DNA of 64,000 bases from Tepidanaerobacter acetatoxydans Re1 (GCF_000328765.2 NC_019954.2:1842516-1906515), one strand, 5' to 3'; positions 54,605 through 63,803 are shown, counted from the stretch's first letter. The notes: generated by a model not told the origin, from the letters alone. A program made the numbers and translations.

Positions 54605-55618
54605 TTATCTTTTTGCAAAATATTTGCGAATGTCAAAAGCTACGGCAGTAATAATTATGATGCCTTTGATAACTTGCTGCCAGTAAGCGGAAACTCCTAG
54701 GATAACTAATCCGTTGCTTAGTACTTCGAATATTAATACGCCGGTGATGATTCCAGATACTCGACCTATGCCGCCGGAAGTGGATACGCCTCCTATGGTG
54801 CAGGCTGCTATGGCGTCAAGTTCATACATTAGGCCGTAGTTGTTTGTAGCTCCTCCGGTTCTTGCGGCAAGTAGTGCCCCGGCCAAACCGTAAAGACCGC
54901 CGGCTAGTGCATAGACTTTAACTAGTGTGGGCTCAACTTTTACTCCGGATACTTCTGCTGCACTGGGATTGCCGCCTATGGCGTATATGTATTTGCCAAA
55001 TTGTGTGTGGTTATACATAAACCAAATTGCGGCTATTATTATTGCTGCTATGAGGACTAGGTTGGGTATTAGAAGCATTGAGCCGGATGCAAGGTTTGTA
55101 AAGTCGTCTCTTAGGCCTCCTATGGGCTGTGCATTGGTGTATATGCATGCAAAGCCATATACTATTACTTGCATGCCCAGTGTGGCTATGAATGCGGGTA
55201 CTTTTAGGTATGCTATTACTGAGCCGTTGATTATGCCTATGATGGCACCTATGAGTACGGCTAGCAGTATGGGTAGTATTATGGGCAGGTCGGGCAGGTT
55301 TTCATATATTTTGTATGCGTAGTCAGGTCGTTGCAGCAGGCTTGCGGATATGCATGCCGTAAGGGCTACAACACGGCCTGCGGAAAGGTCTGTGCCGCGG
55401 GTGATTAGTGCACCGCTTACTCCTAATGCTATTATCATGCGCACTGAGGATATGCGCAGTATGTTGCCTATGTTTGAAGGTGATAGGAAGTTTTTGTTGA
55501 GTATGCCTATTGTTAGGGATAATACTAGAAGTACTATGTATATGGCGTTGTTGCTTAATATGGTTTTTAGTTCGCTGGTTTGCAGGCCTGGTTTTGTTTT
55601 TGGTTTTGTAATAGCCAA
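54605..55618 (-). CDS. mglC: Galactose/ribose-type ABC transporter permease (MglC/RbsC family)
   Basis: A 337-residue membrane protein with about ten hydrophobic segments and the family motif GTDLSAGRVVALTACI and the C-terminal loop GGVSTSGGIGRVSGIITGVL. ACIYTNAQPIGGL in the middle is typical of MglC proteins. TTG start after GGAGGTAACAAA, 33 bases past the ATPase. Forms the channel for the sugar captured by the upstream binding protein. Confidence 0.92.
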   Translation of the reverse strand: MAITKPKTKPGLQTSELKTILSNNAIYIVLLVLSLTIGILNKNFLSPSNIGNILRISSVRMIIALGVSGALITRGTDLSAGRVVALTACISASLLQRPDYAYKIYENLPDLPIILPILLAVLIGAIIGIINGSVIAYLKVPAFIATLGMQVIVYGFACIYTNAQPIGGLRDDFTNLASGSMLLIPNLVLIAAIIIAAIWFMYNHTQFGKYIYAIGGNPSAAEVSGVKVEPTLVKVYALAGGLYGLAGALLAARTGGATNNYGLMYELDAIAACTIGGVSTSGGIGRVSGIITGVLIFEVLSNGLVILGVSAYWQQVIKGIIIITAVAFDIRKYFAKR

Positions 55619-55651
55619 TTTGTTACCTCCTCTGTGTCTTCTATCTTTTCT

Positions 55652-57163
55652 TTATGCAAACTGCGTCGCATATTTCATTATTGTTTCTTGGTTTGCTCTT
55701 TTGCCGTCTATGAAGCCGCTGACTTTTCCTTCGCACATTACCATTATTCTGTCTGACATGCCTATGAGTTCTGGCATTTCTGAGGATATCATGATTATGC
55801 TTTTGCCTTGTCTGGTAAGGTCGGTTATTATGGTGTATATTTCGTATTTTGCTCCTACGTCTATGCCTCGGGTCGGTTCGTCTAGAATTAGAATTTCTGG
55901 TTCGGTTAGCAGCCATCTTGAGAATATTGCTTTTTGTTGGTTGCCTCCGGATAGGTATTGTATTTGGGTTTTTATTGATGGGGTTTTTATTTGTAGTTTT
56001 TCTACTGCAGCTTTTACTGCTGTGCTGCTGGTTTTTTTGTCTACTATGAAGTTGAGTTTTAGGTATTTGTGCAGTGCTGCGATTAGGACGTTTTCTTCTA
56101 CGGAAAGCATGGGGAATATGCCTGTTGAGCGCCTGTCTTCGGTTAGTAGTGCTAGGCCTTTTTGTTTGGCGTCAAATGGGTGGTTTATTGTGACTTCTTT
56201 GTCTTTTATGTAGATTTTGCCTTTTGATATGTTTCTTATGCCGAAGATGGCTTCTACTAGTTCTGTCCTCTGTGCTCCTACTAGGCCGCCTATGCCTAAT
56301 ACTTCACCGCGTTTTAGGTCGAATGTTACGTTTTTGAATGATCTGGGGTTGATGGAGGTAAGGTTTTCTACTTTCATTATTGTTTCACCCGGTATGTTTT
56401 TGCGCGGTGGAAATCTGTGGGTGAGTTCTCTGCCTACCATTTTTGTGATTATTGTGTCGATTGTTAGTTCTTGGACAGGCCATGTGCCTATTTTTTTGCC
56501 ATCTCTCATTATGGTAATTTCGTCGGATATTTCTAGGATTTCTTCGATTTTGTGGGATATGTATATTATTGCTACACCATGGGCTTTTAGGTCTTTGATT
56601 ATTCTAAATAGGTTTTCTACTTCGTTTTCGGTTAGGGATGATGTGGGTTCGTCCATGATGATTATTTTCGATTTGTATGAAACGGCTTTGGCTATTTCTA
56701 CTGCTTGTATTTGTGAAACTGATAGTTTTGATACTAGTGTGGTTGGGTTTATGTCTATTTTTAGTTCTTCTATTAGTGTTTTTGTGTCTTTGTACATTTT
56801 TTTGTGGTCTACGGCCGGTATGCCTATGATTTTTTTGGTGGGGAATCTGCCAAGCCAGATGTTTTCCATTACGCTTCTGTGGGGTATCGGCTGGAGTTCT
56901 TGGTGTATCATTGAGATGCCGTTTTCTATGGCGTCTTTGGCGGTTTTGAATTCGACTGTTTTTCCGTCTAGGATTATGCGGCCTTTGTCCGGGGTGTATA
57001 GGCCAAATAGGCATTTCATTAGTGTGGATTTGCCGGCTCCGTTTTCGCCTACCAAGGCGTGGACTGTGCCCGGTTTTAGTTTTAGTGTTATGTTGTCTAG
57101 TGCTTGGACTCCGGGAAAGCTTTTTGATATGTTTTGCATTTCTAGTATGTGTTCTTGTGTCAT
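55652..57163 (-). CDS. mglA: Galactose/ribose-type ABC transporter double ATPase (MglA/RbsA family)
   Basis: A 503-residue ATPase with two nucleotide domains. The first has GENGAGKSTLMKCLFG, LSVSQIQAVEIAKAV and IIIMDEPTSSLTENE. The second is degenerate at Walker A (GGLVGAQRTE) but keeps LSGGNQQKAIFSRW and ILILDEPTRGIDVGA, as usual in this family. The ATG at 57163 lies after AAAGGTGAGAACA; the frame from 57217 includes the intercistronic palindrome and is rejected. Operon order is mglB-mglA-mglC. Confidence 0.95.
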   Translation of the reverse strand: MTQEHILEMQNISKSFPGVQALDNITLKLKPGTVHALVGENGAGKSTLMKCLFGLYTPDKGRIILDGKTVEFKTAKDAIENGISMIHQELQPIPHRSVMENIWLGRFPTKKIIGIPAVDHKKMYKDTKTLIEELKIDINPTTLVSKLSVSQIQAVEIAKAVSYKSKIIIMDEPTSSLTENEVENLFRIIKDLKAHGVAIIYISHKIEEILEISDEITIMRDGKKIGTWPVQELTIDTIITKMVGRELTHRFPPRKNIPGETIMKVENLTSINPRSFKNVTFDLKRGEVLGIGGLVGAQRTELVEAIFGIRNISKGKIYIKDKEVTINHPFDAKQKGLALLTEDRRSTGIFPMLSVEENVLIAALHKYLKLNFIVDKKTSSTAVKAAVEKLQIKTPSIKTQIQYLSGGNQQKAIFSRWLLTEPEILILDEPTRGIDVGAKYEIYTIITDLTRQGKSIIMISSEMPELIGMSDRIMVMCEGKVSGFIDGKRANQETIMKYATQFA

Positions 57164-57204
57164 TGTTCTCACCTTTTTTAAGTTAGATGTGGGTTTGGGG
57201 AATT

Positions 57205-57228
57205 TTAGGGAGTGCATGCACTCCCTAA
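57205..57228 (-). other. Perfect 24-base palindrome between mglB and mglA
   Basis: TTAGGGAGTGCA is followed immediately by its inverse TGCACTCCCTAA. As RNA it folds with a tiny loop; only AAAATT follows, so it is not a classical terminator. It lies just after the binding-protein stop, as in the other two importers of the window. Confidence 0.75.
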
Positions 57229-57241
57229 GTTGTTTGTTGTG

Positions 57242-58309
57242 TTATCTGAATTGGTCCATGTTTTCTTTGGTTACGGGCTGGTATGGTACCCAGCAGTATT
57301 TGCCATCGGTTAGGCCTTCAAGTTCGGGGTCTTTGCCTTTGGCTAGTGCGTAGGATATTTCTAGGATTGCGTTGCCTTGACCTTTGGCATCGTTTAGGAC
57401 TGTTCCTAGTAGTTTGCCGTCTGCTAGTGCGTCAAGGGCCGGTGCTGTGGCGTCTACGCCTATTACGGGCATGTATTTGTCGCCTTGGAAGTAGCCGGCG
57501 GCTTTTAGTGCTTCGATTGCTCCTAGGGCCATGTCGTCGTTGTTGGCAAATACTACTTCGATGTTGTCTCCAAAGGCGGAAAGCCATGCTGCCATTTTTT
57601 CTTGGCCTTGAGCTCTTTGCCAGTTGCCGGTGTCGTTTGCTAGTTTTTCGGTTTTTATTCCGGCTTCTTCTACGGCTTTGATGGAGTACTCTGTTCTAAG
57701 TATTGCGTCTTGGTGGCCGGGTTCTCCTTCCAGCATTACATACTGCATTATGCCGTCTCCGTTTTTGTCTGCTTCTGGATGGTTTTTCCAGTACTCTACG
57801 GCTATGCTGCCTTGCATGGTCCCTGATTCTTCGGCTTTTGCTCCTACGTAGTATAGTTTATCCCATTTGTCCATGTCTTCGGATACGGGTTCACGGTTGA
57901 AGAATACTATGGGTATGTCGGCTTTTTTGGCTTTGTCTATTATGACTGAGGCTGCGGTTCGGTCTACCATGTTTACGTCTATTATGTCGTAGCCTTGGGT
58001 TATGAATGTGTCTACTTGGTCATTTTGGGTCGCTTGTTGGCCTTGGCCGTCTACGGCGTTGATGGTGATTTTGTCGCCTGTGGCTTTGCTCTTTTCTGCT
58101 GCGTCTTTTTCTATCGCTTGGCGTACGGTGGAGATGAAGGTGTCGTCGAATTTGTAAAGGCATAGGCCTATCTTGATTTCGCTGCCGGCTTTCTCGCCGC
58201 CTTCTGCTTGTTCGTTATCTCCTCCCGCAGGTTGACCGCCTCCTCCACAGCCAGCTAGAATACCTATCAGAAGAACTGACATGAGAATGATTGATATGGT
58301 TTTCTTCAT
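57242..58309 (-). CDS. mglB: Galactose/glucose-binding lipoprotein (MglB type)
   Basis: A 355-residue lipoprotein: signal IILMSVLLIGILAGC, a Gly/Glu-rich linker, then a type I sugar-binding fold. The calcium loop of MglB is recognisable in DKNGDGIMQYVML with the distal glutamine and acidic residues, and QLKxRxA-like ligand residues include NREPV, AEEWK-type and NNDDMALGAIEA segments (the last is the conserved hexose contact). It binds D-galactose/D-glucose or a similar hexose. ATG after AAGGAGGTATTATTTCAA. Separated from the sensor cluster by 163 bases containing a 28-base palindrome. Confidence 0.9.
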   Translation of the reverse strand: MKKTISIILMSVLLIGILAGCGGGGQPAGGDNEQAEGGEKAGSEIKIGLCLYKFDDTFISTVRQAIEKDAAEKSKATGDKITINAVDGQGQQATQNDQVDTFITQGYDIIDVNMVDRTAASVIIDKAKKADIPIVFFNREPVSEDMDKWDKLYYVGAKAEESGTMQGSIAVEYWKNHPEADKNGDGIMQYVMLEGEPGHQDAILRTEYSIKAVEEAGIKTEKLANDTGNWQRAQGQEKMAAWLSAFGDNIEVVFANNDDMALGAIEALKAAGYFQGDKYMPVIGVDATAPALDALADGKLLGTVLNDAKGQGNAILEISYALAKGKDPELEGLTDGKYCWVPYQPVTKENMDQFR

Positions 58310-58406
58310 TTGAAATAATACCTCCTTAGGATTTTTTACTTTATACTGATATTTTCTTCAAAAATAGCAGTATACCTCTGGGGATATTTTTGTTAAAATG
58401 AGAGTA

Positions 58407-58434
58407 ATTTAATCAATTTTAAAATTGATTAAAT
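58407..58434. promoter_or_regulatory. 28-base A/T palindrome between the sensor cluster and mglB
   Basis: ATTTAATCAATTTT is followed immediately by its inverse AAAATTGATTAAAT. It lies 98 bases upstream of mglB and 38 bases downstream of the sensor binding-protein gene. It could be an activator site for the YesN-type regulator or a weak terminator; no T-run follows on the minus strand. The mglB promoter downstream has TATACT near 58370 but no good -35, as expected for an activated promoter. Confidence 0.5.
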
Positions 58435-58472
58435 ATAGCTGGTAATATTTTTGTACTAAAAAAATAAAGACA

Positions 58473-59549
58473 TTACTGATTTTTAGGTAAATATCGATAT
58501 ACGTCCTGAGTTAGGTGAAAGCCGTCTTTTAGCACTGTGCAATCTAGATTGTATTTATCTACAGGAATAGGTTTTAGTAAATAATAGGGTACATCGTATT
58601 TGCCGTCAAATATAGTCCTGTCAATCAAAAGCTCTTCTCCTTTAGCTAATTTAATTGCCATTTGAGCCGTCTTTTCAGCCAAAAAGTCTATGGGCTTGTA
58701 CACGGTTCCCAATTGGGTTCCCTCTACAATTCTCTGGCAACCTGCTAAATCGGCGTCTTGACCAACTACAAGAGTTTTACCGGCTAACCTATACTCGGCT
58801 AAAGCTTCAATTGCTCCACCGGCTAGACTATCATTGCCGCAAATAATCGCATCAATTTTTTCTCCTCGCTGCAGCAGCTCATCTGTAATTTCAAAAGCAT
58901 ATTCTGACATCCAATCAGGCGCCCACTCTTCTGCTATAATATTGATATCATTATTTATAATTTTTTCTTCCAATACTTGATCATACCCGTCTTTAATCAG
59001 TTTTGAATTGTGATCAGTTTTAGCGCCATTGATTATTAAGTAATTCCCTTGAGGTATTTTTTCAATTAAAAGCTTCGCCATAAGCCGCCCCACTTCTTTA
59101 CTGTCGAAAGAAATATATAAATCAGCATTCGAACGGGTAACCAGCCTATCATATGATATTACTTTTACTCCGCTTTTCTGGGCCATTTGTACCACAGCTG
59201 CGGCCTTTTCCAAATCATTAGGGACTAATATGAGTACATCGATATTCTGATCAAGTAAGTATTTTACTTGTTTCAATTGATCATTGTCGTCATTATTTGC
59301 ATTTTGCACAAAAACATCAGCACCCAGTTCCTTTAGCTTGGCCATTAGTATATCACGATCTTTAAGCCACCTCTCTTCTTTCAATGTACCAAGGGAGATG
59401 CCAACTCTAATCTTCATATTTGTTTCTTCAGCCAAGCTTTTATTTAATCTTGGACGGGCTTTAGAAATAAGGGAGACTGTAAATACAGTTAGCAAAATAA
59501 AAATACAAAACAGCACGATAAGTAATACTTTCTTAAAATTTTCCCCCAT
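58473..59549 (-). CDS. Membrane-anchored sugar-binding sensor protein (XylF-like)
   Basis: A 358-residue protein with an uncleaved N-terminal helix (VLLIVLFCIFILLTVFTVSLI) and no lipobox, followed by a XylF/rhamnose-binding-type fold: GISLGTLKEERWLKDRD, NANNDDNDQL, LVPNDLEKAA, AIICGNDSLAGGAIEAL. In clostridia a similar membrane-bound XylF paralogue feeds the LytS/YesN pair to control a sugar ABC operon. Its gene overlaps the response-regulator gene by 17 bases, in keeping with a joint sensory role rather than transport. Confidence 0.88.
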   Translation of the reverse strand: MGENFKKVLLIVLFCIFILLTVFTVSLISKARPRLNKSLAEETNMKIRVGISLGTLKEERWLKDRDILMAKLKELGADVFVQNANNDDNDQLKQVKYLLDQNIDVLILVPNDLEKAAAVVQMAQKSGVKVISYDRLVTRSNADLYISFDSKEVGRLMAKLLIEKIPQGNYLIINGAKTDHNSKLIKDGYDQVLEEKIINNDINIIAEEWAPDWMSEYAFEITDELLQRGEKIDAIICGNDSLAGGAIEALAEYRLAGKTLVVGQDADLAGCQRIVEGTQLGTVYKPIDFLAEKTAQMAIKLAKGEELLIDRTIFDGKYDVPYYLLKPIPVDKYNLDCTVLKDGFHLTQDVYRYLPKNQ

Positions 59550-61146
59550 ACCCTTGCTTCACCTCTTTTATTTCCAAACTCTCTTTATATTCGGTAGGCG
59601 TCATACCGGTAGCTTTTCGAAAGATTTTACTGAAGTAGTTAGGATCTTGATATCCCACATGCAAGGCCACATCCTTTATACTAAGGTCTTTGGCATCAAG
59701 AAGTTGTTTTGCCTGCCGGATTCTAATTTCTAAGAGATACTCGGAAAATGTTCGATGAGTTTCATCCTTAAACAATTTAGAAAAATAATGGTAACTCATG
59801 TTAACATGCTTGGCCACATGATCAAGAGTAATATCCTGATTATATCTTTCATCTATATATTCCATAGCTTTTGCAACGGCACTGCTAATCTCCTCATGTT
59901 TTATTTCCTGTATATATTTTGTCACTTTTAAAAGATTGTTGTAAATCACAGATTTTAATTCTTTTAAATCAGTCAAATTAATTAAATCCGTAAAGCTATT
60001 CTGGCCCAGTTTAGCATCGTCTTTATAGTAAGATACCGACCTGGAAATAACAATGTACATCTCTATTAACTTTATTCTAATTTTTTCAATATCACCTGCA
60101 TAATTTAATGCAAGCCACTGAAAAATATCTTCAAATAATTTTCGAACACCCTCAATATCACCTACCATAATTTGGTTTATAAGCTGTTTTTCTTTACTAA
60201 TTGGATATAAGTCGGTGGAAGAGTCAGGCAAAACTAGGTCTTTGTAGCAAACTATAACCTCATCTTTAGAAAGTTTTATGGCTAAGTCTGCTTCTTCATA
60301 TGACCTTAAAAAATTCTTTATATCATAAGGACTCCCAATACCGATAAAAAACGGCAAAGGTGCATTGTCTTGAAGGCTTTGATAAATTTTTTCAGCTCTT
60401 TTTATGGCTCTATTCCTTATTACATATTCCTCTTGGTCTTTATCGGCAGGTACAAAAGCAATAACTCTGTCAAGCATAAAGGTTGCGGCAAGACACTTTA
60501 TTTCGCGTTTAACCGTTTCTCGGAGCATAGATGTCATTTTATACCTATCAAGACTTGCCTTTACATTTTCTTTTTGGGCAGGATTATTAATGGTCAGCAG
60601 CATAATATATCCATAATCCAACGGCATACTAAATATTTCTTCATAAAAAGAGTAGTCTTTAATGGACTGACTGTCAAAAAACAGGGTATATATAAATTCT
60701 CTTTCTATATGTGGCATAACTCTTGACAATTTTTCCCTAAGCTCTATCTCCTGCATTACTGCTTGGCGATCCTCAAAAAGTGCTCCTTTAGCTTTTTCTA
60801 TAACTTCAATTACTTTATTTTTACCTACCGGTTTTAGCAAATATTCAATAACGCCAAGATTTACAGCTTCCTTTGCATAATTGAAGTTTTCGTATGCAGT
60901 TATTATCACAAAGGAAATATCTTTGCGCCTTTTCTTTATCTGCCGAATAGCATCAAGCCCATCAATTCCAGGCATCCGTATATCCATAAACACTAAATCT
61001 GGCTTTGTCAGTTCTATCTTTTCTATAGCTTCACGACCTGACTTAGCATGACCTACTATAACTGCATCTTTAATAAAATTTGCCACAATATATTTTAACG
61101 AATCAATGACAATTTGTTCATCATCAGCTATAAAAATCTTAATCAA
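59533..61146 (-). CDS. YesN-type response regulator with AraC DNA-binding domain
   Basis: A 537-residue regulator: receiver domain (FIADDEQIVID; phospho-Asp55 in LVFMDIRMPG; switch Lys in YLLKPVGK), a long linker domain of about 300 residues, and a C-terminal double HTH of the AraC family (YISDERYNQD-type helix; YHYFSKLFKDETHRTFSEYL; VGYQDPNYFSKIFRKATGMT). The TTG start overlaps the kinase stop (TTGA). It most probably activates the neighbouring mgl operon in response to the sugar sensed by its partners. Confidence 0.93.
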   Translation of the reverse strand: MIKIFIADDEQIVIDSLKYIVANFIKDAVIVGHAKSGREAIEKIELTKPDLVFMDIRMPGIDGLDAIRQIKKRRKDISFVIITAYENFNYAKEAVNLGVIEYLLKPVGKNKVIEVIEKAKGALFEDRQAVMQEIELREKLSRVMPHIEREFIYTLFFDSQSIKDYSFYEEIFSMPLDYGYIMLLTINNPAQKENVKASLDRYKMTSMLRETVKREIKCLAATFMLDRVIAFVPADKDQEEYVIRNRAIKRAEKIYQSLQDNAPLPFFIGIGSPYDIKNFLRSYEEADLAIKLSKDEVIVCYKDLVLPDSSTDLYPISKEKQLINQIMVGDIEGVRKLFEDIFQWLALNYAGDIEKIRIKLIEMYIVISRSVSYYKDDAKLGQNSFTDLINLTDLKELKSVIYNNLLKVTKYIQEIKHEEISSAVAKAMEYIDERYNQDITLDHVAKHVNMSYHYFSKLFKDETHRTFSEYLLEIRIRQAKQLLDAKDLSIKDVALHVGYQDPNYFSKIFRKATGMTPTEYKESLEIKEVKQGYGGKF

Positions 61147-62648
61147 GTATAAACCCCCTTCGCTATTGGCACTTTTAACATCACTTTTGTGCCATAATCC
61201 TTTTTGCTAATAACTTCAATTACATCTTCTGCATTATATTTATTATAGAAAAGCATCATCCTGCGAATGACATTCTGCAAACCTATACCGCCTAAGCGAT
61301 CGTCAAACGTGCTGTTATGTTCAGACACTGATAATATGGTTTTGATAGTTTGTTCATCCATGCCCAAACCGTCATCCCTTACTTCAACAGCTATAAATTC
61401 CGTATTCATCATTACTTTAAGCTCAATAGTGCCAATTCGTTCCAAATTCTCTATTCCGTGAATAAAAGCGTTTTCCAGCAGCGGTTGTATAATAGTGCAG
61501 GGCATTTCTATATCTAAAGCCTTCTCATCTACATCAACAAGAAATTCCACCTTGTCTCCGAAGCGAGTTTTTAATATGTACATATAGGTCTTCGCATTTT
61601 CTATTTCTTCTTTTAAGGTAACCGGTTTATCAAGCCCTCTAAGATTATAGCGGAAAAGATTGGCTACTTTCTCTATAAAAGTCGAAGATCTGTCGGCTCC
61701 TTCCATAATAGCAAGTTGAGAGGCAGCATTTAATGTATTGAATAGAAAATGTGGATTAATCTGGGACTGAAGGGATTTTAGCTCGGCATCCTTTAAAATA
61801 CTTTTCATGCGAAGATTTTGCATTTCTTGCTCTTTCAGCCGCGCTTCTACCTCTGCCTGATGCTTTAATGTGTCAATATAGCATTTTATGCTTACGGTCA
61901 TTTCATTAAAGGCCTTGGCAAGTATACTCAATTCGTCATTAGTTTCGATTTTAATGGGTTCCACATCAAAATTTCCTTGAGATATTTTGCCTGCGGAAAC
62001 GGAGAGTTCAACGATAGGCCGTGTTATTTTATATGTAAAATACATAGCAAGAACTATGCTGAATATTATGGAGCTTATTATAATAATAAGGTTTACATAG
62101 CTTACAACAGCCATTTTCCCCTTAATCGAATAATATTCTTTTGAACCTTCTTGCAATTTATTATACAAGAGTTCATTAATATAAAGTTTAATAAATCCGG
62201 CTATCTTATGAGATTCTGTAAATCTTGCAAGGTATTCACTGCTCATACGACCTCTTTTTGCATTTATTGCCGCATCTGTTTCTTTCAGTAAAGCTTTTAT
62301 CATATTCCCAATATCTTTAATCATCAGACTATTACTGTCATAGCTTAGATTTCCGATAAGCTCATCAGCTTGGGTTTGAAGTTTATTGTTTAACATGTAA
62401 TAGTCTAAAAGAGCCTCGGAAGATTTATTTGACAAGTATTTTTCTACGTTTATTTCAAGGGAACTTACATCGGCATATAAATTATTTAAATAAACATAAC
62501 CGACAAATATATCATTAAACTTAGCAGTCACGGACCTTGCGGTATAATAGGAATAAATACTTGTCATGCCCATAAGCAATGTAACTACTAAATAATAAAC
62601 AATAAGCTTTTTTCTGATTCCCGTAAAATTCAGTAATTCTTTCATCAT
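61143..62648 (-). CDS. LytS/YesM-type sensor histidine kinase
   Basis: A 501-residue kinase. Two membrane helices (about 14-34 and 180-204) enclose a roughly 140-residue outside domain without catalytic signature; a HAMP linker (about 208-255, YKITRPIVELS) follows, then the His_kinase box SQINPHFLFNTLNAA with His300 and an ATPase domain (PLLENAFIHG; DDGLGMD; GGIGLQNVIRRM). The outside domain presumably docks the membrane-anchored binding proteins encoded on either side. Overlaps the regulator gene by four bases. Confidence 0.94.
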   Translation of the reverse strand: MMKELLNFTGIRKKLIVYYLVVTLLMGMTSIYSYYTARSVTAKFNDIFVGYVYLNNLYADVSSLEINVEKYLSNKSSEALLDYYMLNNKLQTQADELIGNLSYDSNSLMIKDIGNMIKALLKETDAAINAKRGRMSSEYLARFTESHKIAGFIKLYINELLYNKLQEGSKEYYSIKGKMAVVSYVNLIIIISSIIFSIVLAMYFTYKITRPIVELSVSAGKISQGNFDVEPIKIETNDELSILAKAFNEMTVSIKCYIDTLKHQAEVEARLKEQEMQNLRMKSILKDAELKSLQSQINPHFLFNTLNAASQLAIMEGADRSSTFIEKVANLFRYNLRGLDKPVTLKEEIENAKTYMYILKTRFGDKVEFLVDVDEKALDIEMPCTIIQPLLENAFIHGIENLERIGTIELKVMMNTEFIAVEVRDDGLGMDEQTIKTILSVSEHNSTFDDRLGGIGLQNVIRRMMLFYNKYNAEDVIEVISKKDYGTKVMLKVPIAKGVYT

Positions 62649-62659
62649 AATAATTTCAC

Positions 62660-63682
62660 CTATTGTTCTAATTTTTCCAAGGCTTCTTTATACCTTTTGA
62701 TGCTTTCCTTAGTTATGGTTTTTACGCCGGTATCGATAAATGTAGATGAATTTCCGTTTCTTTTAATTTCCAGTAAAGCTTCAATGCTTTCATAGCCCAT
62801 TTTATATGGGTCACTTATAACAGTTCCATATATTATACTTTTTTCGATGTACCTTATTATCTCAGGTGCATCTCCATACCCTACAATCTTTATATTGCCC
62901 ACCTTGTTTAAGTCTACTACTACCTGTGCAGCTCCCACGGTATCCACGGAATCCATGCAGTAAATGGCATCTATTGTTTTATCGCTGTTTAGAATAGATT
63001 GTGTAATATCTTCAGCGCTCATAATGCCCATCTTCGAAATAGATATATCTGTAATCTGCATCTCGGGATAGTTCTTAATTGCATTTAAAAATCCATTCAG
63101 CTTTAGGTTATGATAAGCAGTATCTTTTTGTACATCGTTACTCATGATAACAGCTATATTTGCCTTCCCTCCGGTAGCATCAACCATGATTTTACCTGCT
63201 TCCTCACCTAAAACAAAACTGTTGGTCCCTATAAAAGACTTGCGATTACTCTTATAGGCATCATTGTCAACGGTAACTACAGGAATTCCCTTGGAGTCGG
63301 CTTTATCGATTAGGTCAACAAATCTTTCGTCATATGGAACATATGTTGCTATACCATCTACATCAGAAATAATAGCAATCTCCATGTAATTTATCTGTTC
63401 ATTACTGTCATTAAAACGCGGAGCCTTAAATTCTAAGGCAACATTATTCTCCTTTGCCGAATCTGATGCTCCAAGATAAACCTCCTTCCAAAAAGGATCT
63501 ACAGAGTTTTGAGCTACCAGATAGAAGTGATAATCCGGAGGTTTTACCGGCTCCGGAGGATGGATAGTATATAGGAGAGTATACAGTTTAATAGATATAA
63601 TGCTAAAGGTTGCAATCAACACAATCAGCACCACAATAATAATATTTTTGTTGATTTTGCTAAATAGATTTGTAAGATTCAT
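62660..63682 (-). CDS. Second membrane-anchored sugar-binding sensor protein
   Basis: A 340-residue protein with an uncleaved N-terminal helix (IIIVVLIVLIATFSIISIKL), a proline-rich linker (HPPEPVKPPDY) and a type I periplasmic-binding fold (LVAQNSVDPFWKEVYLGASD; VTVDNDAYKSNRKSFIGTNS; AIYCMDSVDTVGAAQVV). It belongs to the RbsB/LacI-effector group and is clearly different from the XylF-like protein at the other end of the cluster. ATG at 63682 lies five bases after GGAGG. It heads the four-gene sensor operon and no permease accompanies it. Confidence 0.87.
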   Translation of the reverse strand: MNLTNLFSKINKNIIIVVLIVLIATFSIISIKLYTLLYTIHPPEPVKPPDYHFYLVAQNSVDPFWKEVYLGASDSAKENNVALEFKAPRFNDSNEQINYMEIAIISDVDGIATYVPYDERFVDLIDKADSKGIPVVTVDNDAYKSNRKSFIGTNSFVLGEEAGKIMVDATGGKANIAVIMSNDVQKDTAYHNLKLNGFLNAIKNYPEMQITDISISKMGIMSAEDITQSILNSDKTIDAIYCMDSVDTVGAAQVVVDLNKVGNIKIVGYGDAPEIIRYIEKSIIYGTVISDPYKMGYESIEALLEIKRNGNSSTFIDTGVKTITKESIKRYKEALEKLEQ

Positions 63683-63803
63683 GTAAACCTCCATCTGAAT
63701 TACTTTTCAAGCCGGGTCAGAGCCCTTATTGCTTAAAAATGATTGCTTATGTTTTTTTACTATTTCGACATAACATAATGAAACCCTTCTGCAAAATCAA
63801 ATT

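Noticed and set aside
55350-56213. 287-codon plus-strand frame opposite mglC and mglA
   Set aside because: It crosses two genuine genes and their junction on the other strand and shows no recognisable domain.
56217-57353. 378-codon plus-strand frame opposite mglA
   Set aside because: It lies entirely antisense to a clear double-ATPase gene, has no ribosome site, and its openness follows from the skewed codon use of mglA.
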